Shown: positions 1 through 11,410, counted from the stretch's first letter. The stretch is DNA of 64,000 nt from Cylindrodendrum hubeiense (GCA_014621425.1 JAANBB010000122.1:1-64000), one strand, 5' to 3'. The notes: generated by a model from the letters alone, not told the origin. Program-made: numbers and translations.

Positions 1-410
1 TCGTCGAGGAGCTGGATCTTGGGTGGTCTGTTGGGCCCGAAGCGGTAGGTGGTGGTGCAGATGGGCGTCTGGACCGGGTCCCCGGCGCGGGCGAGGAAGC
101 AGGAGCCCGAGTTGCGGGCCGGTCGCACCGAGACGTACTCGGCCTGGTCGAGCCCTCCGGTGGGCGTGACTCCGAAGATCTGGATGGGTTCGGGCCGCGG
201 CGGCAGGGGCAGCGCGATGAGCGGGTGGCCCTTGGTCTGGATCTGGAGCATCTTTGTGGCGTGGAAGCCGGAGTGGGGGTTGGCCGAGGACGAAGACGCC
301 GCTGTTTCGTCCTCGTAGGCGGCGGCGTACTGCGGTAGAGAGTCGGCCGACGAGGATGCCCTCAGGTCGCCGAGCTCGTAGCCTTCGGAGGCGTCATAGT
401 CTGGGGGCAT
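1..410 (-). CDS. Conserved fungal protein of unknown function, 5' part only
   Basis: The frame opens at the ATG at 408-410 on the minus strand and stays open to the window edge, giving 136 residues with no stop, so the 3' end lies outside. The N-terminus (about residues 1-45) is acidic and serine-rich. From about residue 46 it becomes a compact domain with several proline/arginine-containing stretches (LPLPPRPEP, TTYRFGPNRPPK). From memory this resembles a widespread Sordariomycete family of unknown function. Codons strongly prefer C or G in the third position, as in the other genes here. No signal peptide or membrane segment is visible. A longer open frame upstream (ATG near 472) is in another register and ends at codon 28. 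I infer a real gene; no biochemical role can be assigned. Confidence 0.75.
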   Translation of the reverse strand, partial: MPPDYDASEGYELGDLRASSSADSLPQYAAAYEDETAASSSSANPHSGFHATKMLQIQTKGHPLIALPLPPRPEPIQIFGVTPTGGLDQAEYVSVRPARNSGSCFLARAGDPVQTPICTTTYRFGPNRPPKIQLLD

Positions 411-1406
411 GGAGTCTTGGCCGAGTGGAGCGCCGGTGGGGGTGTGAGGCCGGGGCCAGCTCGACTGCGGTAGACATTATAGGCAGTGGTGTTGTTGAAT
501 TCAAGTGAGCTTCCACAAGTGTGTTTTTTGTCAAAGGTGGTGGTGGTGGTGATGATGGTGGTGTTTCTCCGTGTAAGTTTTTAGCGTAGATCTCTTTGGT
601 GTAAGAGGTGTTATCGAAGTTCAAGATCTGATGGCCTTCTATAATCTCGTCTCCTCTTCCGCGCCGAGTGCCTCCATCTATATACTCGATCAACCTTTGT
701 TCTGTGCCGTCCTCGTCGCCTCGCTAAAAGCCCAACGCGAAATACGGACGCCCATCACGACCGCCGCCACGTTCTGATGGCCGTCGACAGGCTTCTCCGT
801 CTCAGCCCTGTTGCGGTAGGCTGTCCTCTGATTGGCCCCATCTACAGTCAACCCCGCCGCAATCCAGAATCCCGCGAAATACGATGAATGCGAGATCCAA
901 GAGAACCAATCAGCGCCGAAAGAAAACACCCATCGAGGCGGAGCCAAGGGTGTCACGGCTATGAGCGGGCGCGCTAGACCTGATCTGCGGGCCAATGTTT
1001 GCCGGTGTGCTTGGCGGGTCTGGTCGTGATAATGACGCAGGAGGTTTCGCCCGGCCGTTGAGCCAGACCATTCCCCCTTTGGGCTTGACACTGCGAGGCG
1101 ATGCGAACTACGTCAAGCCATCACGGCCGCGTGTCTCATAGGTGATGCGCTTGGGTTTTAGACAGGAGTGGGGATTGCAAGCTTCAATTGCTGTTGAGTC
1201 AGGAGTCACTTTCCAGTGTTCCACTCGTCCGTCAACCTGGATCCATCCATCCAAAGCGCCACGCTAGAAAGCCAAAAGAAACCAACCGTAAACACAGACA
1301 CCAGACACATGGCGATATCCAGGCCAATCCCAAGCTCTGTCGAGATCGTTCATGTCTCACAGCCTCCCAAGAAGCCGCGCCCATCAAGCAACACAAGTCA
1401 ATGTCT
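411..1406. other. Intergenic region between two minus-strand genes
   Basis: This stretch holds the leader of the gene at 1-410, including a GGT/GAT run at 536-563 (CCACC-rich on the transcribed strand), and the 3' flank of the Zn2Cys6 gene. Short open frames exist (for example 690-1091 on the minus strand) but lack coding-like codon use. I see no other feature. Confidence 0.5.
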
Positions 1407-3044
1407 CTACATAGTCTTGCCAAAGAACGTGATGTCCCGGTTCAACTGGTCCTCCACCCACATGGGCCACTGGTTATACATTTGGTGTTCGTAGTCGACG
1501 TGCGCATTCATATATCTCAGCCACCGATGAAACCCAGGATCAATTTCTGCCTGGCCTTCACGGGGAGTTGGCGACTTCTCCCGCGCATGCCTCTCTTGCT
1601 GCGTAATAAATGTCATAATCTCGTTGAGCGACACCCAGTGCGCGTGCAGCAAGATCATGACTTGGTTGTTGGGGTTGATGAGCTCTTGGAATGAGTTGTG
1701 TGGGAGAAGCATCCACCATCCGTACTGCTTAGTATATGACTTGTATGCTGCTTCAAGTTAGCTGTGACTACCCCTATTCGCCATGTGCGGAGAAAATTAC
1801 CATCCCAAGAGTTGACGTAAAGATTTTGCACAATCTCGACGAGCGCTTGTTGATACTCAATCTCCACCTGTTCGTGACACAACGCCTTTAAGTTCGTTAC
1901 GGCTTCCAAAGCAGTGTCGGCCCACGTCTTCTGGATGAGGGGCAGGTTCTCCATATATGGTTCGAGGATGGCGTCCTGGTCCTGTTCTATCATGTTGCCA
2001 AAAATGGGCTTGATGCCACGAAACATCATCTGGATCCCCACGATCATAATGCCTCGAATGAACGTCATATATTCTGCAAGTCCGTCCTCGAGGCTGACGG
2101 ACTGGAAGGTCAACGCGTAGCAAGTTGCCACCATGGCGTTAGCCTCCTCGTATGATATGGTCGTATTGGACGTTTCCGCCAACCGCTTCTTGATGGCCTT
2201 TATAGCCTTGATGCGGTGATTCATGGCTGCCATGGTCACACTAGGGTCGGACGCGATCAACTGTGACGCGGAGAATCCCAGGAGAGAGTGCATGAGGTAC
2301 TCGTACTACAAATGTCAGCCAACTCGTTCAGCGAGAATAGGGTTCCTTGAGGATGCTCATACGTTGTGCGCGATGCAGGGGATCTCGTGTGTCCAGATCT
2401 CTTCTTGTTTCAGGGGGTGGTGGGGATAGCACTGCGTCAAAAAATGCTGAAAGAAGCGCATGTCTTGCAAACTGAACAGCGGGATCTGGTGATGAGGCTG
2501 CAAGATTGTCAGCGCTAATTTACGTGGTTGCTCATCCTGACGAAACCCAGGACAAATACCCAGGACAACTATCCAGGACAACTATCCAGTTCAGCTTACC
2601 TGGTGAACTATTTGGGGCAGGGCGGGATATTCACACTTGAGGCCCGTCTTGGTGCAGTGCCCACAAGCCGGACGCGTCTCCTGACACTGGCACGGGTTTA
2701 GCCATATCACAACGAACAGGTGCAGGGCGAAATACCTTGATGCGCCTCCTCTTGCAGTTGTAGCATCCTCTGCGACTCTTGGTGTGACCTCTCCGTTCCA
2801 GCCTCTGCTTCTGTGCTGGGGCCCGGCGCACGAGCTCGGTGCTCGCATTCGAGGTGCTGCGGTTATCTGAGCTCGGCGGGGTTGCTTTGCCCGAGTCGTC
2901 TGAGATGCCGCCAGCACTGGCTACGTTGCCCTGGGCACTCTCAGGAAAGCCGAGGTCTTCGCCTTGGAGGAATGCGCCATAGTCAAAGTCGGGCTGGTCG
3001 GTGAAAGACAGCAGCCCTGGTGAGAACTGCTGGTTGATATCCAT
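1407..3044 (-). CDS. Zn(II)2Cys6 transcription factor, five exons
   Basis: Splicing exons 2736-3044, 2600-2686, 2363-2497, 1801-2305 and 1407-1747 gives 458 residues in a continuous frame, with GT-AG at every junction. The binuclear zinc cluster is at residues 94-120, with cysteines at 94, 97, 104, 110, 113 and 120 (C-X2-C-X6-C-X5-C-X2-C-X6-C), preceded by a basic KSRR stretch. The first intron falls just before the third cysteine. An acidic, Ser/Thr-rich N-terminus (1-85) may act in activation. The helical C-terminal half resembles the fungal transcription factor domain of sterol-uptake-regulator (Upc2-like) proteins; that sub-family call is an inference. It should act in the nucleus as a sequence-specific regulator. 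Targets are unknown and the neighbours do not suggest a pathway. Confidence 0.88.
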
Positions 3045-3968
3045 GGTTGGGGGCTGCTTCCTCGAGTGCTGTTGCTAGTGGCCAGCTAACTCAGCAGTTG
3101 GTTCGGGGGGGTTTGGTGCTATTTGGATCCTGGAATGCGCGTCTGGCAGAGACATGCACTGTCGACTTGCGGAATTAATCAAGACGCGTCGTCTGGGTTC
3201 GCATTCACGGCTCTTGGTGTTTGAATATGGGAATCGGGAAGAGGATTTGGCGAGATTGGGGGCGTTGAATGACGAGCGGGCAACATATGCCGTGGAGAGC
3301 ACTCAGGGAGTCAAGATGGTCCGATGCACGAATCAGAGGCGCGTATTGTCACGTGTGAGCCACGGCGTTGACGATCCTCCATCCAGGTTTCCTACGCCGC
3401 TCTAGCGGGTGTTCTTGGCGGGCAAGATGACGGTGTAAATGACATGGAGGTGGCAGTGCCTCAGCCCTGGGGCTGCTGGGAGAGGGCGGGTCATCAATCG
3501 GCCGCCTCTCGCGGTATTATTCCCCTTCTAGTGGTGCAACCCTGTCACAGCGAGGTCTCCAACTCCAGGCTTGGGTCTCTCGTTGGCGGCCTGGCGGCCT
3601 GGCGGCCTGGCGTGCCAGGGCTTTACGGGACTCTGCCGTCCCCTAACCTTATTCCGACCAACTACACTGCGGCTCATTCAAGGCTGTCTCCTGATCAGCA
3701 ATAACCAGGCGAAAGGCTCAATCGAAGACAGCCACTTTCGCCCAATGAGGCAAACGAGATGACCTCTCCCGTCCACTGGCCGTTGCCTGTTGCCTGGTTG
3801 TAACATTGTGGCTGAGCGGGGCACTATGCACTTTAGAATGCTGCCTGGAAACTGAGGTGAGGTGACGACAAATCGTCAGTCTCAAAGCTCTGGGTATTTG
3901 GTACTTATTAGGTTACGGGCTAAAAAACATATAACGTAATTTACAGCCTCCGTTGAAATATGCTGAAC
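3045..3968. other. Upstream region of the Zn2Cys6 gene
   Basis: This non-coding stretch contains the presumed promoter of the regulator starting at 3044. A GGCGGCCT tandem run lies at 3585-3612. No gene or RNA was recognised. Confidence 0.4.
3585..3612. repeat. Short GGCGGCCT tandem repeat
   Basis: About three and a half copies of an 8-bp unit (GGCGGCCT) sit head to tail in non-coding DNA. It is probably slippage-generated. Confidence 0.7.
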
Positions 3969-4268
3969 CTATGCCTCATAGTGTTTGTTGAGAGTGAATG
4001 TGTTGGGATTGATGCTACAATGAAGGCTGTGCAGGATAACACCACCTATTGTGCAAAGAGATAGTGGGACATACCCTGCGAATCGAGAAGGCATCCATGA
4101 CACCCCCACCCCCACATATTCATAGCATTCAGACGCATTATTCTTCGGTGCCAGTGGAACTTTCGCTCCCGAGGAGAAATCCCTCACGGTCGATGGCATG
4201 ACAGGCGGGGTGGCGTATAGGGTAGGTGGATAGGACTGACTGGAGGATAACCCTCCGAATGCTTCCAT
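3969..4268 (-). CDS. Possible small protein, two exons, unknown function
   Basis: An ATG at 4266-4268 opens a 99-codon frame. It contains a canonical intron, GTATGT at 4074 to TTGTAG ending at 4015. Removing those 60 nt keeps the frame and gives 79 residues (exons 4075-4268 and 3969-4014). The product is serine/proline-rich at the N-terminus and has no signal peptide or membrane segment. The intron length is a multiple of three, so the frame is open either way and the splice call rests only on the signals. I do not recognise a family. It could be a real small gene or a chance frame in the upstream region of the 5240 gene. Confidence 0.28.
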   Translation of the reverse strand: MEAFGGLSSSQSYPPTLYATPPVMPSTVRDFSSGAKVPLAPKNNASECYEYVGVGVSWMPSRFAGYVPLSLCTIGGVILHSLHCSINPNTFTLNKHYEA

Positions 4269-5239
4269 GTTCTTGATTCATTCAATCCTTCAGCCCATTA
4301 TCTCCCTATTGTGGTTATTTCCTCGATCGAAGCGCGCTCTTTCGAGTGCCGCAAGTTGTTGTCTGACTACATTTATTGACAATCCAGCGAATCTGGCTGG
4401 GCTGGATTGGATGGGGGATTTCTTCTGCTAGTAGCTATTTTACCTTCCGGAAATCCCCCCATATTTCAACCTTATCTGGGACTCATCGCACAAATTCCGG
4501 TTCGGCTGGCAGACCAGCTCGAGCACCGGTCAACGCCAACGGCCCTACGCGCGCGCCTGCCAATAAAAACTCTTGCTTCAACCGCCTGCGCTAAATTTGT
4601 TTATGGTACTTTATGTGATTGGTATGCGGGTGTCTCAAGGGATGGATAAACACCCCCTGCAATCCTGAAGGCCCCGAACGGTTGCCATCGTGAATGGCGG
4701 TCTGGGGTATTTATCCGGGGCACTGCCGCGGCGTCAACGCTGGTATACGTGAATGGTAGGGTACTTTTCATGTCTAAGCGCCGGCACGTTGCCGTAATCC
4801 GCGCTGTCTCGCTTCTCATCAGATTTATCAGGTGAGCTAGGAGTATCCCAATTAAGTCAAAACCCCCGCCACAGTCTGCCTGCTCATGTCTCCACCCTAT
4901 ACGGCCAAGGAGCCTATAGCCGGGCGGCAGGTTTGCAGCAGGATCGAGTGAACCAAACTGTCGGGCGGATACGAAACAGGCGGGCGGCTATACACAGTGG
5001 GACGGTCATAAAACACCCAATTGAGTTGAGGCATTCCTTGGGGCTTTGCTAAAATTATCAATGCTCGAAACACATCACTGGGTGGGGAATGAGGATTCCC
5101 AACCATACCTTGAGCCCATTCCCCCCCAACCTGCTGTTGACAACGCAGAACTTGACGACATTATAAGAATCGAAATTTCTTTCGTTTCCCTTGAGACGTG
5201 CACCATTGAAGAAGAGTCGGCCTCAAGTCTATCGCAGAC
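4269..5239. other. Intergenic region, presumed promoter of the 5240 membrane-protein gene
   Basis: No long or coding-like frame is present. The last 150 bp should hold the leader of the plus-strand gene. No RNA gene or repeat was recognised. Confidence 0.4.
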
Positions 5240-7224
5240 ATGGCTGCTTCTTTGCGATCCGACTCTGAATCGGGCTCCAGCCCCAGCCACGGACTCAAAT
5301 CCAGCTCCAGCTCCAGGAGGATGCCGCCTTTCAAAGCGCACTGGGCAACACCCTCCCTTATGATTGGCAGTGTCTTTCTTGGCCTTTTGCTGGCTGTTGG
5401 CCATCACCTTTTTTACAGTTCCAAGAATGGGCAAATCGTTACGAGCTCAGATCAGCAAGTATGGAATCTCCGCGTCGGTACCGGATTGGCGTTTCTGGTC
5501 AAGGCTTCTCTGACGGCCGCCGCCAGCATGGCATATACTCAACTCCTCTGGCACACGCTACGATCCCAGGAAATATCCCTTAATGGGATAGATGCAGTGT
5601 TCAGTGTAGTCAACAATTTATATGCTTTCACGACCGTGGAGATTTGGCTTCGTTCCCCGGCCTTGGTCTGCATTGCTTTTATGATCTGGTAAGTGTAGCG
5701 TCTTGTTATAATTAGATTATGCTGACGAGAGCCTTCAAGGCTGTTGCCGTTTGTTGCCATTGTTACACCCTCGGCGCTCACCGTTCAGTCATCTCAGCAG
5801 CTGAATGAATCAACGGTCCGTATGCCACTACCGGTCATTGCCTATGCCTCCCCCAAGACGTTTGCCCAATACGCAAACTCCGGAGGAAGCGGATATCAAG
5901 CCCCATCTAATGCAATATCGAGATTGATTGCAGGAGTGACCTCACAAGGCTCCATATCACAAATCACAGCACCTTTCTCCAACTGTTCTTACACTGTCGA
6001 GTTTTACGGACCTTCCTTCTCCTGCGGAGATGTCTCCAAGGATTCTCTCATCTCTGCTCAACTGAGCACTAATTTAGTGACCGCGGCGGATCCACTCACT
6101 TACGCTGGATTTGTCCCTAGGACCACCTATGACAATCCAGATGGTCAAGGCAAGGAAGCGGATGCAGTTTTCGGGTTGAACGTGACTCTGAACGCTTCTG
6201 CAAGCAATGCAAACTTCCTGCCAAATTACGATAAGTCCGACTCATCAAAAGATCACGCAAGAATTTATGTTATCGTGCCGGCCCTGGATCCTACAGTGAC
6301 TAGCAAGGTAGTCGAATGCGGTCTTTTCAACACATCATATGTTGTCGACTTTACGTTCCAAAATGGCCTGCAGGACATCACCGTTCGAAAGAAAACTCGG
6401 CTCAACGGTGTTGTATACAATGTGAGTATGCTTACTAACTATCATAATATCCAGCAAATTGCATATACCGCTATAATTGATGCTCTTGGTAGCATCTTGA
6501 TTGGAACCATGAGGCTTTCGCATTATGGATACTTGATGGCGATAAACACGCACATCACTTCTACTGTTTTAATGCAGACCAAAGAGATGAACACGTTATT
6601 GGATTTCACGAGATCTATGTTCGGCGACAAACCGGAAAACTTGTCAATAGGGAACATGACCATGATTGAAGCGCTTGAACAAACCGTTACCAATATAACG
6701 ATAAGCCTTTTCAGCAACTCATACTTCCTGTAAGTTTCAAGAACAATCCATAATGTTTGATGTTTGATGTTTGCTAATAGGGCATTTTTGAAAGTCAAAA
6801 CGATACTACGGCTTCAGTGGGAAATGTCAAAGTACGAAACTCACAAAACGAATACATATACAGACCGCGCAACCTCGCCATTGCCTATGGCGTTAGTGTT
6901 GGTATTACATTCTTCATGGTTTTAACCGGATTTATCTGCATTTGGGTTTCGTCTCTGTCCTTTGGATCATCGTTTTCAACGATTCTACGAACGACCCGAA
7001 ATCCGGAGTTGGACGCATTGTTGCGAAATGACGAGAACCGGGGTGCTGAGCCATTACCGAGAGGCATCGCAACATCAAAGTTGGGCTTTCAACACCTCAC
7101 TTGCGAAGATGGTTTAAAAATGGGGGGAGTATTTATAGTTCCCGGGAAGGGGGACGCTGCAGAGCCGAGGAATCCACGGAGGGCTCCAAGCCAAGATAGC
7201 CTTGAACCTACGTATTTCTTTTAG
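5240..7224 (+). CDS. Multi-pass membrane protein of a fungal-specific family (often named formylmethionine deformylase-like)
   Basis: Exons 5240-5688, 5740-6729 and 6795-7224 join in frame to 622 residues. The order is a Ser-rich cytosolic N-terminus, a hydrophobic helix near 38-60, a second near 80-105, a third around the first splice site (about 140-165), then a large Asn-rich, probably extracytoplasmic domain with many N-X-S/T sequons and scattered cysteines. A last helix lies near residues 505-530, followed by a polar tail. This architecture matches a family that databases often call formylmethionine deformylase-like, although I see no deformylase motif; the name looks historical. The intron ending at 6794 is favoured over the nearer AG at 6780 because only it keeps the frame. 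A 33-nt GTGAGT...CCAG segment at 6422-6454 is listed separately. The function is unknown. Confidence 0.75.
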
Positions 7225-7230
7225 AAAGCG

Positions 7231-7899
7231 TTAATATAATGTGTTCGTACTCTTTTCTAAAATATGACTACTAGTGCTCCAAGCAACTTGGTTTTGGTCG
7301 ATGCGTGTGTAAGTGGCGTAGGCCACGGTGCTGTTCTGAGATGGGTTTAGTTGGGCCTTGTAGAACTGGGACGGCGTATCCTTTGTGAATCTTATTTGGT
7401 AAATTCTGATAGTGAATATTCTCACGTTAGTTTGACGGAATCTTCGTCTGATGTCACGTCCCATTTGTGAGTAGAAATAATGTCCCCGAAGAGCCGTCTC
7501 ATAGTCAAAATGTAGTACATGACACCAAGTAGGGCAGCATTACGGAGCATGGAAAAATTCGGTCTCAATGTCTGCCATGAGGATTCTGGGCACTCCATGA
7601 GCCTTTTCTTGTCTTTCCCGAGATGGGTGTCTTGGTGTGGAAGAGGGTGGAGCGGCTCTCATTCTCCTTAGCGAGAGCAGTGCCGGGACTCCTCTTGATG
7701 TATAATAATACTTTAACGATGATACTTACAATGTGAATTGGCGCCTGGGAATTAGCTGTACGACGGAACATGCTTTTGTTAGTCAAACCGAGCTTCTTCA
7801 AATGCGTGACCATGGGGGTCTGTATGTACAAGCACAAGTGGCATTCTGCTGCAAATTTGAGCACTCTTCATCCAGCGAGATTCGGGTGGGACTCGTCAT
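7231..7899 (-). pseudogene. Decayed or frameshifted gene for a membrane protein
   Basis: Coding-like segments follow one another on the minus strand but in different frames. One runs from the ATG at 7897-7899 through an intron with a strong GACTAAC branch (donor near 7831, acceptor at 7751) to a hydrophilic stretch. The frame then changes at an AAAA run (7604-7607) and again at a TTTTT run (7553-7557). Removing one base at each would join the parts into a protein with a hydrophobic helix (codons at about 7505-7545) followed by RRLFGD. A further segment at 7270-7400 needs either a 35-nt intron or another break. The homology is not recognised. It may be a pseudogene or a gene with homopolymer assembly errors. 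Its 3' end nearly abuts the convergent gene ending at 7224. Confidence 0.3.
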
Positions 7900-8274
7900 G
7901 TGCTAAAACGAAAAGTCTGCCGTGAAAGAGTACCATTTTTTGATAGGTTCGCTATTGGTGAATGCCGACTCTGGTGTCCAATAGAGCATGGAAGCGCCTG
8001 GTCTGGGAGACAGGCGCATGCGACAATTCAACGTCAGATGACCACGGACGGAGTGAGATTTTTGTTTCTCGGGAAGATTACAAAGGCCGGTTAAAACAAA
8101 AAAAAACACAGTCGAGGGTAGCCGAGGCAGGTGATTACTTGTTACCTCGCCCTGGTTCTACGCAGCGCGCTTCGTTGAGACAGCGAAGTAAAGATACCAA
8201 TTAAACAAGGATGATTACTAAAAAAAAATATTTAAGAATAAAAAGAAATTCCGAATTCATAGAGGAGAGCTTAT
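7900..8274. other. Gap between two minus-strand coding traces
   Basis: This stretch contains an A/T-rich segment at 8218-8250 that would be the 3' flank of the 8275-8841 gene. It also has an open minus-strand frame at 7903-8109 with some protein-like character but no start or splice model I trust. Confidence 0.35.
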
Positions 8275-8841
8275 TCATGACTTGGCATAGAAGATTACAC
8301 CTTTGACGCACTTTCTTCCAGCTGGCGAGACGGTCACGCGGTAATGCAGCTCCAGCTGGCTCCTGCCTCCTAACTCGCGCATGATGTCATCCACGCTCAA
8401 CTCACCTCTATGATGTTGTTTCCTGGAGGGTTTCGCACGTAATGAGCACTGTAGTGAATGAATCTGGCATGCGTGTACCGTTTTCTAGATATAGTAAACG
8501 TTGATCGGATTGATAGCAATGGGCGAAGGGCGAAGTTAGCTTTATATTTTGTCAGGCTGTGACATGTAATGTTCCTGAGTCCTCCAGCCTGCTGTCTCCG
8601 TCCTTGATCCACTTACATGTTGGACTAGCCCTGTGTTTCGAACCAGTTCATCCATGCTGCAGCTCACTGGACCGAGATGTTGATACAATAAGCTTTTCAC
8701 TGAGACCGTTGTGATGCGGATGTTGGCTAGGGTCACCTGTGGTCTTTGGTGCCCGAGAAGTTTGGCGACGAACCACAATGCAAGTGCTCCAATTATGCAC
8801 GGCGTGGCATAGTATGAGTTTAATAGAACAATTTCTAGTTC
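8275..8841 (-). CDS. Small two-exon gene of unknown function, start not resolved
   Basis: Exon A is open from 8841 to 8617 and ends at a canonical GTAAGT donor. The next exon begins after ATGCCAG at 8463 and reads 62 codons to a TGA at 8275-8277. The phases match across the 153-nt intron, and both exons are free of stops, which argues for real coding. Exon A has a hydrophobic stretch (IIGALALWFVAKLLG) suggesting a membrane anchor. Exon B is basic and ends in YAKS. There is no in-frame ATG before the internal Met-Asp-Glu-Leu, so the first exon is either missing from my model or lost. It may be a gene fragment. I do not recognise the family. Confidence 0.35.
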
Positions 8842-9360
8842 TCATGGGGGATAAGTGCTATGGGACAGGTCATCGCGATTAGCACGATGAGGTATGTTCA
8901 TCACTATGGACTAAGCCTCAACATCGATGATCTGCAATTGCTTGCCTTAGTCCGCACGCTAGGCGACTTCTTGGCCGCTGTGAAACCACGCACATGCCGA
9001 GAATGCCGAGTCGACGACTTCGGGGATTGCCTTGTTCATGCGTGCTTGAATCCGGGCCGGCGCAGTGCAGTCAGCAATAATTACCGATTTATCATGACAG
9101 AAAAACAACTACTAATATGACTGGTCCCCGCAAGTTGTTGGGATACGGGAAGATAACAATATGCCCCGAGATTGCATGTCGTGGACGTGAGAACGGAACC
9201 CGGTGGCCAGATCTCGCATGGGCCGGGGTACTGTGCCGGGGTAGGGTTTGACGGAGTCAAGACGAAACAAGCCAACACTCAACATCGGATGAGTGTTGAG
9301 CATCCCACGTCAGACACCTAAACATGGTCAAACTAGAGGTGACATCGGGCAGCGAGCTGA

Positions 9361-9388
9361 AGGAGCTCGAAGGAGCTCGAAGGAGCTT
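9361..9388. repeat. 10-bp tandem repeat, AGGAGCTCGA
   Basis: Two perfect copies and one diverged copy sit head to tail. Each contains the AGCT/GAGCTC core. Confidence 0.7.
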
Positions 9389-10259
9389 GGGATGGCACTA
9401 CCGGTACCTGGCATACTGGCGATGATGACCCGACTCAATCAGGACGAAAGCCAAGTTGCATCACGTCTGTCGTTGAGCAGAGTGCATCGGCCAGGGCCCC
9501 CAACAAGCGTACGTACACATGCTACGTGTGTAGTGCATGACTGGCAAGCTGGGGAGATCAGCACGGCAGACGGGCTCGCCGCCCGCACAGCATCTGCATC
9601 GGCGCGAGCATTTGAATCCTCTGGCGTTAGACCACGATCCCCTTGGCGATTTGCTCCACTCCTCGCCATCGGTCGTAGCCAAGCTTTTCGAAATTTTGCT
9701 CAATATGGCGAATAGAGGCAACAAGACGGAAGCCGCGTGGAAGAAGGCTGGCCTGTGGCGGCGGGAGCAATTTCGGTTATTATATCCACAGGGGCGGGCT
9801 AGGGACGATGCGGGTTAGGGGGCAACGTGGCCCCCAGTGCGACCGGCCCAGGGGGTTGGTATTATGGGAAGAGGGCCAAGACCACTTGGCTGTGCCTGGC
9901 TTGTGCCTGACTGTGTATGCCTGGCTCGGATTGCGCTTTGTCAGGCCACAGGCTGAAAGGTGGGAGCCAGCGATGGCACCATGACCTGGGACGTGCGAGC
10001 AATGTCGTTGGTTCGCCGGCCCGGGACAGTGGACGCGGCAGGATTTTTGGTGTGGTATTCTTGCAAGGAACGTGCGTCAGATTCGATATGGAGTCCAGAC
10101 CGACCGCAGTCACGAGAAAATGGCAGAGTGACAGCCTGCCAAGAATAAGCAAGACCCAAGCCTCAGCCCAGGCTTTTAAACCTTTTGATCACTGACCAGA
10201 AAAGAAAGCCTGATGACCCGCAAGGACGTGCATACGATGCGTACGTAAGACTCGCCGCG

Positions 10260-10296
10260 CCTCCCGGGAGGGTTCTCGAACCCTACTACGTAGTAG
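10260..10296. repeat. Three abutting palindromes
   Basis: CCTCCCGGGAGG (10260-10271), GGGTTC-TC-GAACCC (10270-10283) and CTACTACGTAGTAG (10283-10296) follow each other with one or two shared bases. The first and third are perfect; the middle one has a 2-nt centre. Confidence 0.8.
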
Positions 10297-11410
10297 CTGA
10301 GCAAGTGCCGGAGAGGTTCCATACCTGGATGTGGCACATGCGGTCTTTTGGTGTGTTCAGGTTGCACGGTGGCGGGAATGGCGGCGGGGGCGAGTGGACA
10401 CGCTGGGCGAGTCAGGCAAGAACGCGTCGTCTGCACATGCTGCCAAGGACCGCCTGCGGGAAGTGCTGTGTTGTTGTACTATTCAGATACTGGGCTGGAC
10501 GTCAAGGTTGAGGACGGGAGGGAAGATGGGATGAATCGAGTCTACCAACACAGCCTGATCGCTGGTCGGTGTAAGGGATGGATGGGTGATTGCCCTCATT
10601 CGGCTGCCCACCAGTCAGTGACCTAACAACTCACCCGATGGAGAAAAAGAAAGGCCATGGCGACAGCGGCACAAGCGACAACAAGCATCTATTCGCCGTT
10701 GTCGTTCTGTTCCTGCAGCGGGACCTGCAGCACGAAACAGCGGATTCCCTGCAAGGGGCGAAAGAGAGAATAAAAAACAAACGATAGCGCTGTCATGGTC
10801 GTTTCAGTGTGCCAGAAGAGTGACGTGAGTGGATGATGACCGCAGCTTAGATGGCGTAGAGGGCATCCGAGGACACCCAAAGTGCAGCTAAGAAAGGCCA
10901 AGGGCACACCGACAGGCAGGTCCATGGCCGGTTGCCCGTATCGGACCCTGCCACGTTGACCCGTGCAAAGCGATGGGGTCGATGGCCGAGCCCTGGTTTT
11001 CCACGGTCCAGCCAGTCGGAAGGGAGAAGGGCATGCTAGCCTGTATCGTGGTGCGTCCCGATGTGTCTTCCGTCAGGTTCCTTCGGGTCTGGGGCTTGAC
11101 GCCACTGCGGCCAAGAAGCCGGCCCCTGGCATGCGCGTTGGTGTCAGCCCCGAGGCTTGGCATCGATTTGTTGGCATCTGAGCTGGATGGAGATGGACGG
11201 AGATGGGATGGAAAGCGCCTACGTGTGCATCGACTGGTGAGAGATGAAGCCCGGCGACAGGAAATGAATTGCTGCGTAAGCCAGCGCCGTCGAGTGTCCA
11301 GTCGTCAGCGCCTTGTAGCGCCATGGATGCAGGTACACATGGGAGAATCGCCAGGCACGGCCAATGGGCGCCCTGAACGCCTCCAAGAAGACTCGCGAAC
11401 GGCCGACGGA

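Noticed and set aside
10270..10283. GGGTTC...GAACCC resembling a tRNA T-arm
   Set aside because: No acceptor, D or anticodon stem can be paired around it on either strand.
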